From Poa pratensis (taxonomy: Eukaryota > Streptophyta > Magnoliopsida > Poales > Poaceae), in assembly GCA_947311845.1 (NCBI GenBank), contig CAMZMU010000123.1, forward strand, positions 18,342,785 through 18,406,784: DNA of 64,000 nucleotides, read 5' to 3'. Position numbers and translations under genes: made by a program. Positions within the stretch are counted from its first letter, which is position 1. Every line of letters begins with the position of its first letter. Shown here piece after piece: positions 32,427 through 43,029 of this stretch. The notes under the pieces were generated by a model. It did not search any database and was not told where the DNA came from. It was given only the letters and a program-made list of their open reading frames with translations.

Positions 32427-33847
32427 TACATGCATGCATATTTGGACAAAGTTGTGACATCCTTTTATGGACGGAGGGAGTACAAAAGAAGAGGAACAGT
32501 AGTCATCTCTACCCGCAGCATACCAACTCTTGTTCCAATGGAGGGGATACGGTCCCTGGCTCCGCAACAGACAGCTAAGATGGTTCTTCAGGTTCACTTC
32601 CATCACCATGTCTTGCCTATGAAGCTGTCTGTCCTTTGCAATGGGAAAAGGCATCCAGCAAAGCTTCACCCAGACATTGCTTACTTTGTACGGTCACTGC
32701 CCATGGATCTAAATGCTTTTCTGTGCAAGGAAAATCCTCGAACCAGTCTTTCGCCCCGCTTTATAAATAAAGCAACATGCCAAGCAAGTTCATACAACGA
32801 AGCAAGTACCCGAAAATAAGCTAGAAGAGTTTGCTGGGGCAACAGCACAAGTAAGCCCAACAACAAGATAAAAGCTAGAAATGTGCAAGGAAAATCAGCT
32901 AAGGGGAATGTTCAAGTATGCTAGAAGGTAACCAAACTCTACCCTATCTTTACTGAGTTAACTTAATTTCATGCCACAAGAATTGATGAAAGAAAGAACG
33001 CGAGGAAGAGTAATTCACTGGATGACACTTTTTTAGAGCCAGAGATATATTAACTTAAGACAGTATTATAATTACACCCACTCTCAACAAGGTCCAACAC
33101 ACAGTGAGGAGCCAAGTTGTCACATTTTTTTTTTTTTGAGAAAAGTTGTCACATTTTTTTCGAGCCAGAGATATATTAACCTAAATCTGCAACTCATTTG
33201 AACCTGCACCTGCTCCTTTTACCTGAAATCTTGAGCGATGTGTCTCTGATATCCAATTTCCCTCTGGATTTTATCTTTTTTCCATCATGCACACGCCATA
33301 TAACGCCCTTTGTTAGAAGGTCTAAACCATGCTCAATACCTTGCCACTAGGTATATTTGATCAATTCAAAAGTACCTCAAGAGTTTTGTGACAACACAAA
33401 TCAGTTTTGTGATCACTGGTCACTAATGACGCTAAAGGAAATTGAGAGGAAGTGCAGCAGAGAGCAGTATTTCTAATACATCATGTACTATTAAAAAGGA
33501 ATGTCTTCATGATGTTTCAATTGATAGTACACAGAAAAAGGAGTAAGAAAGTAGGAATATGTTCTCAGTTTTATATTAATTCAACCATTCACACAATAAT
33601 AATTCAAGACTTTAAATCCACCATAACATCAGAAACTCTGCTCGTAACATGAGAAACTCATATAATTCAACACACAATAATAATTTTATATTAACTCTGC
33701 TCATAACATCAGAAACTCATATATATGTATCTGATTTGTTGTTTCTCCCGTTCGGTCATTCCTTGCTTTCTGTGTTTGTTGCTTGACCATTTTCTTTCCG
33801 CTAAAATTAGGCTTTATGGGCCACGTCTGTCAACCGTATATGCTTGA
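32427..33847. other. Intergenic sequence without recognised gene
   Basis: AT-rich. Contains short local duplications, for example AACTCTGCTC(A/G)TAACAT and GAGAAACTCATATA (33636 and 33696). I see no supported ORF. Confidence 0.5.
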
Positions 33848-34222
33848 ACTAAATCTGCTGGAAATTGCAACAGGTGCACCTTCAGAGATCACCTTCATAA
33901 TAAGAACGAGCACACCGAAGAGAGTACGGACCACACTGACAAGAACCTTCTAGTTGCCCATAGTCTCGCATCGAAAGTACTCAGCAGCGCCAACGTCCAC
34001 CTAGTGTCGATGGACATGCCGGTAACCTTCAGCATCGACGACGCCTCGGGCCTATGCTGGCGATTCAGCAGTGAGGTCCTGAGCACCTCAAACCCCTGCC
34101 TGATCACCGTCGTGGCAGAAGGGCACGCCTCGGGACCGCTGGACCTGACCGTCAAGGTGAATTCTGAAGACACGGTGTTTGGCCTCAACCTCCTGAACAG
34201 AGTTGTAGCGACCGTCGAGTGA
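33848..34222 (+). CDS. Unrecognised ORF, probably last exon or gene fragment
   Basis: A frame open from the TGA at 33845 to the stop at 34222 (about 124 codons). The last 72 codons start at an ATG (34004). Content: LLVAHSLASKVLSSANVHLV, MDMPVTFSIDDASGLCW and VAEGHASGPLDLTVKVNSED, then a short hydrophobic C-terminus. Codon usage is GC-rich and unlike the surrounding AT-rich DNA, which suggests real coding history. A possible acceptor (TTGCAACAG) occurs at about 33871. I do not recognise the domain; it could be the terminal exon of a gene whose other exons are lost. Confidence 0.35.
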   Translation, partial: TKSAGNCNRCTFRDHLHNKNEHTEESTDHTDKNLLVAHSLASKVLSSANVHLVSMDMPVTFSIDDASGLCWRFSSEVLSTSNPCLITVVAEGHASGPLDLTVKVNSEDTVFGLNLLNRVVATVE

Positions 34223-34837
34223 AGATTTTGCACGTCTGGTTTTGAACACCACTTTGTCGATAGTGTAAATTGTTGTACATTATTACTGTGAATGCTGAGG
34301 GTGAGGATTTAGAGTAACACGGCAATGGGTTACCGCCGTAGTCTGTTGTTATTTGATTGACCACCGGACGAGTCTTTCTGAAACATGTACAAGGATCGTT
34401 TGATCCCAATAATGGCACACACAGCGAGAGAAGGGATTAGTAAGGAACTAATTTGACTATTAACCTGATAAAACATGTCTACATGCAATAATTCATCGTG
34501 AGGCCAGTTGCTTTCCTTCTTCCCAGACCATGTCGCACGGTGGTATTACTATTACGCTCTAAATCACAAGAAAATAATAACAAAACTACCATCACAAAGA
34601 GAATACACAAAAGTTGAGCAGGAATCGAGAGGAACATTTTGCCCATAAAAATACAATCACCTTGACATGTATACAAAACAAGTTTAATAGTCATATGATA
34701 CATTCCTTGATACAAGTTTCCTTGTTCCATAACATCAGACCTTTACTTCTCCTGCTAGTTACGGACGATATACAATTTTGTAAGCAAGCACTGTAGGTAG
34801 CAGAAGAAACTACATAACAAGAATACCAATTACACAT

Positions 34838-37800
34838 CTATAGGCACTGCTGGGCAGGAATGGTGAGCTCAGCGTGCAGATAATCAACATGATCTTCAGA
34901 TGCCTTAATACCAGCAGATAGCGCATCACTAGCACGTCGTGCCGTTGGTCTGCGTGATGGGTTGGGCTCCAGGCATTGAACTGCAACGCTGAGCACGCTG
35001 TAGATTTCTTTAGCGGTTTCAGCATCCGGGAGCACGAGCCTGCAGTCCAGCAGATCCTTCAGACACACATCATTCTTCCTGGTTGTCAAGTAGAGGGATG
35101 AGAGCAGATCGCCTGGATGGGATCCCATAAATAGCTCCAGAACAAGCACTCCGAAGCTGTATACATCACACTTCTCCGTCACATTCTCCGTATACGCTAG
35201 CTCTGCAAGTAATACGAATTAGTTAATTTGTTACATCATCAAGAAGCAACATATTATGGCATAGCTTAAGTCTAGAAAGTAATACATATAATGACCTACT
35301 TTCTTTTACCTGGAGCAAGATATCCTTTCGTTCCAGCAAGCCTTGTGATATTCAAGCCATTGACATTGAGAATTTTAGCCGTACCAAAATCAGAGATGCA
35401 AGCTCTAAATTCCACATCAAGCAAAATGTTATTGCTTGTTATATCCCGGTGTACTATTGGTGACGAACAGTCATGATGCATGTATGCCAAAGCATGAACC
35501 ACATCCAGCACAAGTTGTATCCGCCTTTTCCAATCCAATTCAATTGCCCTTTCACTGGCCTTCAGTGTTACTGCCAAGTTTCCTCTCTCCATGTATTCAT
35601 AGATAAGAAACCTGCCTTGGCTTGAGGAACAATACCCAAATAGTTTTACGATGTTTCGATGCCGAATCTTCACCAATGCGTCGATCTCACGATTGAACAC
35701 CGACTCGTTCAAGCAGCACTCATCTTCTATCATGTGTAGCTTCTTTACTGCAAATATTTCACAAGTTGCAAGTTCGGCTTTGTACACAGATCCATACCCC
35801 CCTGTTCCTATGCAATGTATCTCGCTAAAATCGTTGGTTGCTTCAACGATTTGCTTGAACACGTTTGCCCCATCGAAGCTCCAAACAGAGAAGACATTTG
35901 CTTGTGTTACTCTATCGGTGTTAGTTGCCTTGGATTTCTTCCTTTCATGTCGGAACACCAATATCAATGCAACAAGAACAAGACATATCAGAGCCGGAAC
36001 CGTGCCTAGTAGAAGTGCTTTGTATCCTTTCCTTTTCCTCTGCCCTGAGTTGCACTACTACACGGGGGCAATCCTTTCACTACACCACATAACATCTTAT
36101 TATGCACGAACCACTGGATTGGAGCTCCCTGGAAGAGCCTACTCTCTGGGACTGGTCCTTCCAATTCATTGTAAGATACATCAATGGACATCAAGCTTTC
36201 CATATTCTGGAATGAAAATGGAATGGAGCCATTCAGTTCATTGTGTGAGAGATTCAAAGTATCTAGCATGCTCAGACCACTAAGTTGGCTTGGTATCGCC
36301 CCAACAAATGAATTATCACTTAAATCCAACAGGTCATGTATGTTGAACAACACCCCTAGCTCGGTAGGGATGCCCCCTTCGAAGTTATTGTGACTCAACT
36401 TCAACATACGAAGTTTGAAACAATGCTCGATTGAACCTTTAATTGAACCACTTAGGTTATTGGATGACAAATCCAACAATTGTAGATTGGAGAGTGCTCT
36501 GATTTCTTGTGGAATGCTACCATGTAGCAAATTGTCTGCGAGGCTCAAGTTGAACATTTTTTTTAGATTACCCAGTGCACTTGGAATCTCCCCTTCAAGC
36601 TTGTTTGATGAAAGATCAAGTAGCCCGAGCTGAGATAGTCGCCCCATACTCGTGGGTATTTTCCCCGTGAGGTTGTTGTTTGAGAGGCGTAGCATGGTAA
36701 GACTACGGCATTCCTTCCAGCGATAAGATAATTGGCCAAACAGTTTATTCGAGCTCATATCCATATACTCCAGACTTGGATAATCTCCCAACTCAGAGAT
36801 ATCCCCTTCTATTTGATTCCTTTCAAGGCGAACTCTGTATAGGCTTTTGCAGTTTAGCAAACTTAATGGCAGAGGTCCATTCAGGTTGTTGCCATATGCA
36901 ATAAAGTTCCCGAGCGAACCTCCAGCACACAACTCAGGTGGCAAGGGACCAGAGAGATTGTTACTGTGGAATTGCAGATTTTCGAGATACTTTAAGGTAC
37001 CAATTTCTCGAGGAACATGTCCGGAAAATTGATTACTATGGAGGTGCAAGAAATTGAGATCAGTCAAATTTCCAAAGATATTGGGGATAGAACCCACGAG
37101 TTTGTTGTCTCCAAGACGTAATACTTGTAGATTCACCAGGTAACTTAGTTCTCGAGGAAGATGTCCGGTGAATTGATTATCATGAAGGGACAAGGTAGTG
37201 AGATTAGTCAAATTTCCAATGATATTGGGGATGGAACCCATGAGTTTGTTTTCGCTAAGATACAACTCTTTTAAATTCACCAGGTAACCTAGTTCTCGAG
37301 GAAAATATCCAGAGAATGGATTTTTATCAAGGTACAAAAAATTGAGGTTTGTCAAATTTCCAATGAAATTGGGAATGGAACCCATGAGTTTGTTCGTGGT
37401 AAGACTCAACTCTTGTAAATTCACCAGATAACCTAGTTCTTGAGGAAGATATCCAGAGAATTGATTAGCATCAAGGTACAACGAAGTGAGTTTAGTCAAA
37501 TTTCCGAATATATTCGCGATGGAACCCTTGAGATTGTTGTTGCTAAGAGCCAACTCATTTAAATTCACTAGGTTGCCTAATTCTCGTGGAAGATATCCGG
37601 ATAATTGATTACCATAAAGGTACAGGATAGTGAGTTTAGTTAAATTCCCTAAATTTCTTGGGATAGGGCCAGTGAGGTTGTTGGTGGAAAAATCTAAGCT
37701 ACGTAGCTTCCTTAGGTAGCCTAGTTCACTAGGGACGGGACCAGACAAGCGATTGGCCGACAAGTCTAGCCCCACGAGACTCTCTAGTTGTCCTATTTTC

Positions 37801-38255
37801 TTTGGTATCTCACCGGAAAGCTCATTCTCCTGCAGCATCAGGTGCCGCAGGTTTTGCAATGATGATGCTAAAGCAGGTGGAAAGGAGCCCCTTATCTGAT
37901 TGTACCCGAGATGGATACTCGTCAGGGTTGCCAACGCCGTGAAGTTGAGGGTGCCGAGCTCCCCTCTCAGCCCCAACCCCTGCAGATAGATCTCGGTGAT
38001 CACCGGTACCTCTTGCTGGTGCCTTGCTTGTTGATGCCTGCTGCAACTGATGCCATGCCAGCTGCACGGCCATGTATTGTTTTCCCAGGATTGCAGCAGG
38101 GCTGGTTGGCTCTCCAGTGTGGCTTTCCAGGCGAGGAGGGCTCCTGCTTGTTCCTCCAGGGATGGCACAGCCATGGCCGGGAAAAACCAGACTAGTATCA
38201 GTAGAGCAAGTGAGATGAGCTTTAGGAGAGGGAAGGCCTCCATGAGTAGTAGCAT
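34838..38255 (-). CDS. LRR receptor-like kinase (MIK2-like, LRR-RLK), with frameshift
   Basis: Signal peptide ([20 protein letters not shown]), LRRNT_2 cap ([10 protein letters not shown]), about two dozen plant-type LRRs (LxxLxxLxLxxNxLxGxIP), a transmembrane helix ([20 protein letters not shown]) and a Ser/Thr kinase. Kinase features: [13 protein letters not shown] glycine loop, FAVKKLH lysine, [12 protein letters not shown] (RD type), DFGTAK, and GTKGYLAPE split by an intron at 35203-35309 (donor GTAAAAG, acceptor TTGCAG). I chose the start at 38255 because the longer ORF start (38342) reads through the TATATATA at 38319-38326, which is the probable TATA box. The LRR frame stops at 36006, and the transmembrane/kinase part continues one base out of phase from about 36030. 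As read, it makes a truncated secreted LRR protein unless this is a sequencing error. Such kinases act at the plasma membrane in peptide perception, often in defence. Confidence 0.82.
36990..37720 (-). repeat. Five 144-bp tandem units in LRR array
   Basis: The word GTCAAATTTCC or its variant recurs at 37063, 37207, 37351, 37495 and (as GTTAAATTCC) 37639, exactly 144 bp apart. Each unit encodes two LRRs (48 residues). There are no indels between units. Confidence 0.9.
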
Positions 38256-38318
38256 AGCTAGACTAGCTCCGGTGGTTGTTGGTTTGTGTGTATGCCGGTG
38301 AAACTTGATGGGGTCACC

Positions 38319-38326
38319 TATATATA
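38319..38326 (-). promoter_or_regulatory. TATA box of LRR-RLK gene
   Basis: TATATATA 64 bp upstream of the chosen ATG (38255), giving a leader of about 35 nt. Confidence 0.6.
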
Positions 38327-39714
38327 TGCTAGCTGCACGCACGATCTAGCTAGCTACGTGGTGTCATTTTTATTGACTAGCAAAAATACCCGTGCGTTGC
38401 CACGGACGAACAAAATGAACTATTGTGCACACGCAAAATGACTCATCTCACTGTACCAAAATAATATTTCGGTTTATATGATGATCAATGTTGAGATAAA
38501 AAATGATCATGTCAAATTCAGATAGTACGGAGTACAATGCAATGCAGTTGTTGTCGATTTATTTAAAACAGTTAGCAAAACCATTGGTATTCGACTGTGC
38601 CCTTGACAAAAGGTTTTCCACTCGGCTCCCTTTTTCATTGTACATCTTAGTCTGTTCACAGTTCAAACATAAATATATCAATAAAACAAATTTGCACGTA
38701 CTAATGTACACTACCTCTAAGGCATTAACAGCGCTTTTTTTTTGTGTTGATCCATGCCTCTCATCAAGGTTTATTCGGTAATCAGGTAGCGGCACTTTGC
38801 TGAAAACAAGCATCTTTCCTTTGTTGTATGCCTTGCTATCTTCCCCAAATGAAAGCACAAGACATGCATACTATAATTCATCAGATAACAAAAGGCATCA
38901 AATGATGAACGTAAGAAAGTCAGATAGTCTTGCTTCTATGAATAATGAGACAAAGATATAGTAGAGTTTGTTGCAAATCACTAAATTCTAGAAACATTGA
39001 TGAACATGAACTTGTGAATGGTGATAGATAGGGAATGTCGCATCTATTCAGTGTAAGTTAAAGATGGTGACAATCAGACTATCAGAGAATTGACATGTAC
39101 AACTTACCTTACTGTTACAGATTCGCAGCTCAATTTTCGCTGCTCAAAATAGAGATCAACAACATGAAGCACCAGAAGCAAGCAAGCACGGACGCAGCAA
39201 ATAAGCGCCCAGCGCAAAGACATCAGAACTCACCACAGGACATCAGGATCTGGGGTTTTAAAAATATATCCTGGTTTTGGTTGTATAATCATATGCCATT
39301 GGACGTGTACTTGGTTTAATCCAAATTTTTAATCCTCTTAATCTAAATTCGTCACAACTTGATCTAAAAATAAATTCCTCAAAAAGTGAAAAAAAACTCG
39401 CCAATTGCTTTACAGTCCCCTTTGTCAAATAACATGTGAATTTAGGTCGGCAAAATATTAACCATAAGCTATCTCTAAATGTTTAGCTCTACGAATGTTG
39501 TGTCCGAATATAGAAATTTGTTTCTGAATTTGAAGTCTAGATTCGACAACCATCTTATATTATCTATGAATTCAGTTCTCACTTCCAATCATTCTCTGCA
39601 CAATACGACATAGATGCACTAATAAGATGAGTAACTAAGTCATCTTATATTATACCTAATGTACAGTACCTAAAATTACCTCCTGCTTGGAACTTACAAC
39701 AGAAGTAGCCTATG

Positions 39715-39784
39715 TACAGAAACATGACTACAAGGCTGCACTCAGAAAGTACAGAAACATGACTACAAGGCTGCACTCAGAAAC
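39715..39784. repeat. 35-bp exact tandem duplication
   Basis: TACAGAAACATGACTACAAG plus 15 more bases, repeated head to tail at 39715 and 39750. Confidence 0.9.
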
Positions 39785-40522
39785 ATACCTAACTCAGAAT
39801 GCGGTATTTAGATATTTGATTGGAGAAAGAAAAAATAGATCAAGTACAGAAGAGGACCTCGTGGTCTAGCGGAGACTCGATCTTGGCGGCGACTTGGATC
39901 TCGCGTGGGCGATTCAGGGACCTAAGCCGGCGCCTGGCGGTGGATCTGAGCGGAAGGGGCCGAGGCGGGGCTGGCTCGTTGGGCCGGCGGTGCGAGGTGG
40001 ATGGGGAGTCCGGCTGCAGCCACGCTTGAGGAGGATGGATGCGTCACCGGGCGAGGTCGAGCGAGGATGCCAGTGGCGCATGGGAGGAAGAGGCCAAGGG
40101 AGTGCGGCCTGATTCCTGGCACCTTGCGGCGCCGAGTGGTAGCCGAGATGCGGCGACCCGCCCGTGGATCGAGATGGGGGAAGGCACGCCGCCGGAATCG
40201 CGAGGGTAGGATGCCACGTAGACGAGATCTTCCGCTAGGTTCGCCATGTCTCCTGCTTGGCTGCATCACCGCCACCTCGCTGCCCCCGGCTACATCCCCT
40301 CCCCGCCGCCGCTCGAGGGCCGTGAGGAGGATGAGGAGAGATGTCGGGAGAGGACAGAGGAGGGTTCTGGAGGATGTATTGCAGCTTGATTTTCCATGAA
40401 CACAGGGGGTGAACTGCAAAGTGTCGACTGCGCATCCAGAAGGGAGTGCGGCATTTTTGTGAAAAGGTCCCTGGGTTTTCCGAAAATTGCAAATAAGTCC
40501 CTCCGACGTACGGAACGACGAA

Positions 40523-40760
40523 GACTCCTTTGCCCTATGGACTGCGGGTTAATATCCCTATTTGTCAGGGATTTTTTTTGCAAAATAGCGCGGCGACAGG
40601 CGAAACCAAGGAAGCCTTGCTTCCTTTATTAGTAGGGATCCTTGACTCCTTTGCCCTATGGACTGCGGGTTAATATCCCTATTTGTCAGGGATTTTTTTG
40701 CAAAATGGCGTGGCGACGGACGAAACCAAGAAAGCCTTGCTTCCTTTATTAGTAGGGATA
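40523..40760. repeat. 121-bp tandem duplication
   Basis: GACTCCTTTGCCCTATGGAC to CTTTATTAGTAGGGAT occurs at 40523-40639 and again at 40644-40760 with a handful of substitutions and one length change in a T run. Confidence 0.92.
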
Positions 40761-40765
40761 GATGT

Positions 40766-41129
40766 ATATCTCACGGGCCCACGGCAGGGAGAGGCAAGAC
40801 TTGTCCACAAAACCACCATAGCCATCCACACTGGACGACTAGCAACTGGTCAGTCGTCGGTCGGAAGAAGATGACACGAACAGCTACATGTATGTTGGTA
40901 TATATGCTGCCTGGAATGCTACGTATGTGCCCATATATCAAATTCGTACAAGTTTAATTACATAGATCAACTGCTAATTGATTAATTCATCGATGTATCC
41001 AAGCGAGAATCGACGTTCTGGAACGCACGCGGTCATCGGGACGAACTTTCTATAGGAATTGATAGGAGAATTTCGGACCGGTAAACTGATCTAGGTTTTC
41101 GGACCGGTAAACTGCTCTACTCCTACTGA
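40766..41129. other. Intergenic spacer with a 17-bp direct repeat
   Basis: No gene seen. TTCGGACCGGTAAACTG occurs twice (about 41073 and 41099). Confidence 0.5.
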
Positions 41130-42515
41130 AAAGTACACTGCCGTGCCAGAGTGAGTGATATGGGCTCTAGTCCCAGTTGGAAAGGGTCTTCAACCAGGAC
41201 TACGCAATCGGGATTAAATGTCTCATCCTTTAGTCCCGGTTCGTAACACCAACCGGGACTAAAGATTTTATTTATTTATTTGTGTTTTTCATTCAATTAT
41301 TTTTCATTTTATGTTTTCCTTTTCGTTTTGTGTTTTCCATTCAATTCTTTTTCATTTCAAACAAGTTTTCATATACATATACTACACTACTACATACGGT
41401 ACACGTTGATGCATATATAATATAATATAATTTCTCTTACGAGCATACATATATATATACACAATTTGGTATACATATCTATTTAATTACATGGAGATCA
41501 TTAAATTACATGGAGGCATTAGCGGCAATGGTATTCTCCGTTTGGAGATACGACCTCTGTAAGCAAAAATCTCACCAATTCCTCTTGAATTGCTCGTACG
41601 CGGTCCTCTGGTAGGAGCTTCTCCGCATCTCTTCGGTCTTTAAAGAAGGAGATCAATATGAATATATGAGTTGTGTGTGTATATATCAAATCATCATTAA
41701 AAAAATTATAAATGAAACTCAATACAATTGATGGTAATAAAATAAAATTGTGAATAGTGTTTACGTACTTGAAGTTGTCTTAGATCTCTACGCCGCTCAC
41801 TGGTCGTCATGCGAATGAACTCGCAAACGTAGTATGTACATAAATTAGTTCCCTGTTTCTGCCTCATGCATTTTACGAGAATAGAATTTAATCAAATAAT
41901 AATCAAGCATGATAATGGTATTGAAACTAGAATTAAAGAGATGCGCGGACCTATCTATTACTACTTACCGGGATCCGTCGAAAACGCAGCTTCTGTTTCC
42001 ATTCACCGACAACATTCTTGATGAACTGTTTCCAAACCCTATCCGACAAAGAAAATGAATAAAGAAGTTATTAATTACTTGATATTAGGAAATGAACGAA
42101 AGAGGCCTATACAGTGCGATAATGATTGAAATTGCCCCTGGAGCATTAAAACTACGCTTTTGTACTCTTTAGGTTCTTTGTTTAATGAGTCCATGATTTC
42201 AACTTTTCCAGCCGTCAACTTGAATGATTAGTAGAATCCAGTGGAACCTGCACACATTTATATACGCAGGAATGCATAACTTATCAATTACACTTAACAT
42301 CGAGTAAGCAAAATAGAATGTGTACAAGACAGTAATTAACACTCACCTGAAGTTGTAAGAAAATTGTATTTCTGATGCAGTATTTTGTTCCTTTAAAAAC
42401 CTTAGCAAGTTAGCCGCTGTGTCGTCGGGGTGGTTCTGTATCGTAACTTCATTAACGGTATATGTATATGGGTCAACGAACCCAATGTCATAGATTCTTC
42501 TTTTTTTTGCATTCG
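41130..42515 (-). mobile_element. CACTA (En/Spm) transposon remnant
   Basis: The left part carries subterminal-type repeats: TTTAGTCCCGGTT and AACCGGGACTAAAG form a hairpin at about 41230-41266, with degenerate copies (TAGTCCCAGTT) upstream. These are typical of grass CACTA elements. The right part holds exons of a Ulp1-protease-like gene on the minus strand. No CACTA/TAGTG terminus and no TNP2 transposase were found, so this is a fragment. Confidence 0.6.
41519..42500 (-). pseudogene. CACTA-borne Ulp1-like cysteine protease (C-terminal exons)
   Basis: Exons on the minus strand. About 42500-42355 gives VDPYTYTVNEVTIQNHPDD and LLRFLKEQ. About 42250-42120 gives HWILLIIQ (catalytic His) and, after a frame change, GKVEIMDSLNKEP (catalytic Asp). 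42038-41969 gives VWKQFIKNVVGEWKQKLRF. 41858-41769 gives KQGTNLCTYYVCEFIRMTTS (Gln and catalytic Cys of C48 peptidases). 41637-41519 gives EDRVRAIQEELVRFLLTEV with a TAA stop. Several exon edges have GT/AG sites. Plant CACTA and MULE elements often carry such deSUMOylase-like genes; their role is unproven. The frameshift near the Asp makes it a pseudogene. Confidence 0.65.
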
Positions 42516-43029
42516 AGAATCTTCATTCTGCATTTATTTTTGTCGCAACAACTTAAAAGTTTAGATTTCAGAAAGAGTTACTGGGAATTGAAGAGCTTGG
42601 ACATGTTCTTGAAAAAGAACTCAGCAGTCATCAGTGCTATTCCTTATCTTAGAAGTAACAAAACAACATGTATGAAACCACCAGTAAAAAAATATGCAGG
42701 TGGACTCACACACTAAAACAGAAGTACTTCAGAATAAACTAGTGAACACATAACACTACGGCCAATATGGATCGCCTGGTTAAGTGGCCTCTAAACAAAA
42801 ACGAAAGCCACTTCACTGCACGATCATTTTGGCTACCATGGGGAGGTGGGGCGAATAAGAACGACGAGATAGAACAGTAATGCGATATCTACAGCACTAC
42901 CTTGACATCTGACTGCTGAGCCCTGAACTCTTTAACGCTGCTACTCTTCAGTCACCTTTTCTTACGATTGTTCAACTGCGAGAAAGTTAAATTTACGGAC
43001 CGTTTCCTGCTACAATGGGCTGTTCCTTG
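42516..43029. other. 3' flank of the DIS3L2/SOV gene
   Basis: No ORF of note. Probably contains the 3' UTR and polyadenylation signals of the minus-strand gene ending at 43030, though I cannot fix the cleavage site. Confidence 0.4.

Larger units (their letters stand above)
38376..40765. mobile_element. Possible non-autonomous DNA transposon (unclassified)
   Basis: It begins TGACTAGCAAAAATACCCGT followed by GCGTTGCCACGG, a motif I associate with the ends of abundant grass repeats. It may end at CTTCCTTTATTAGTAGGGAT near 40760, which is duplicated. The middle (39830-40400) is GC-rich with only low-complexity ORFs, possibly captured sequence. The boundaries are inferred and no TIR was proved. 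Confidence 0.25.

Noticed and set aside
32412..32819. 135-codon plus-strand ORF
   Set aside because: It starts inside a Stowaway terminal repeat and has no recognisable content.
39820..40419. Overlapping GC-rich ORFs on both strands
   Set aside because: Arg/Gly/Pro-rich low-complexity products in all frames; no domain, no splice context and likely captured or transposon sequence.
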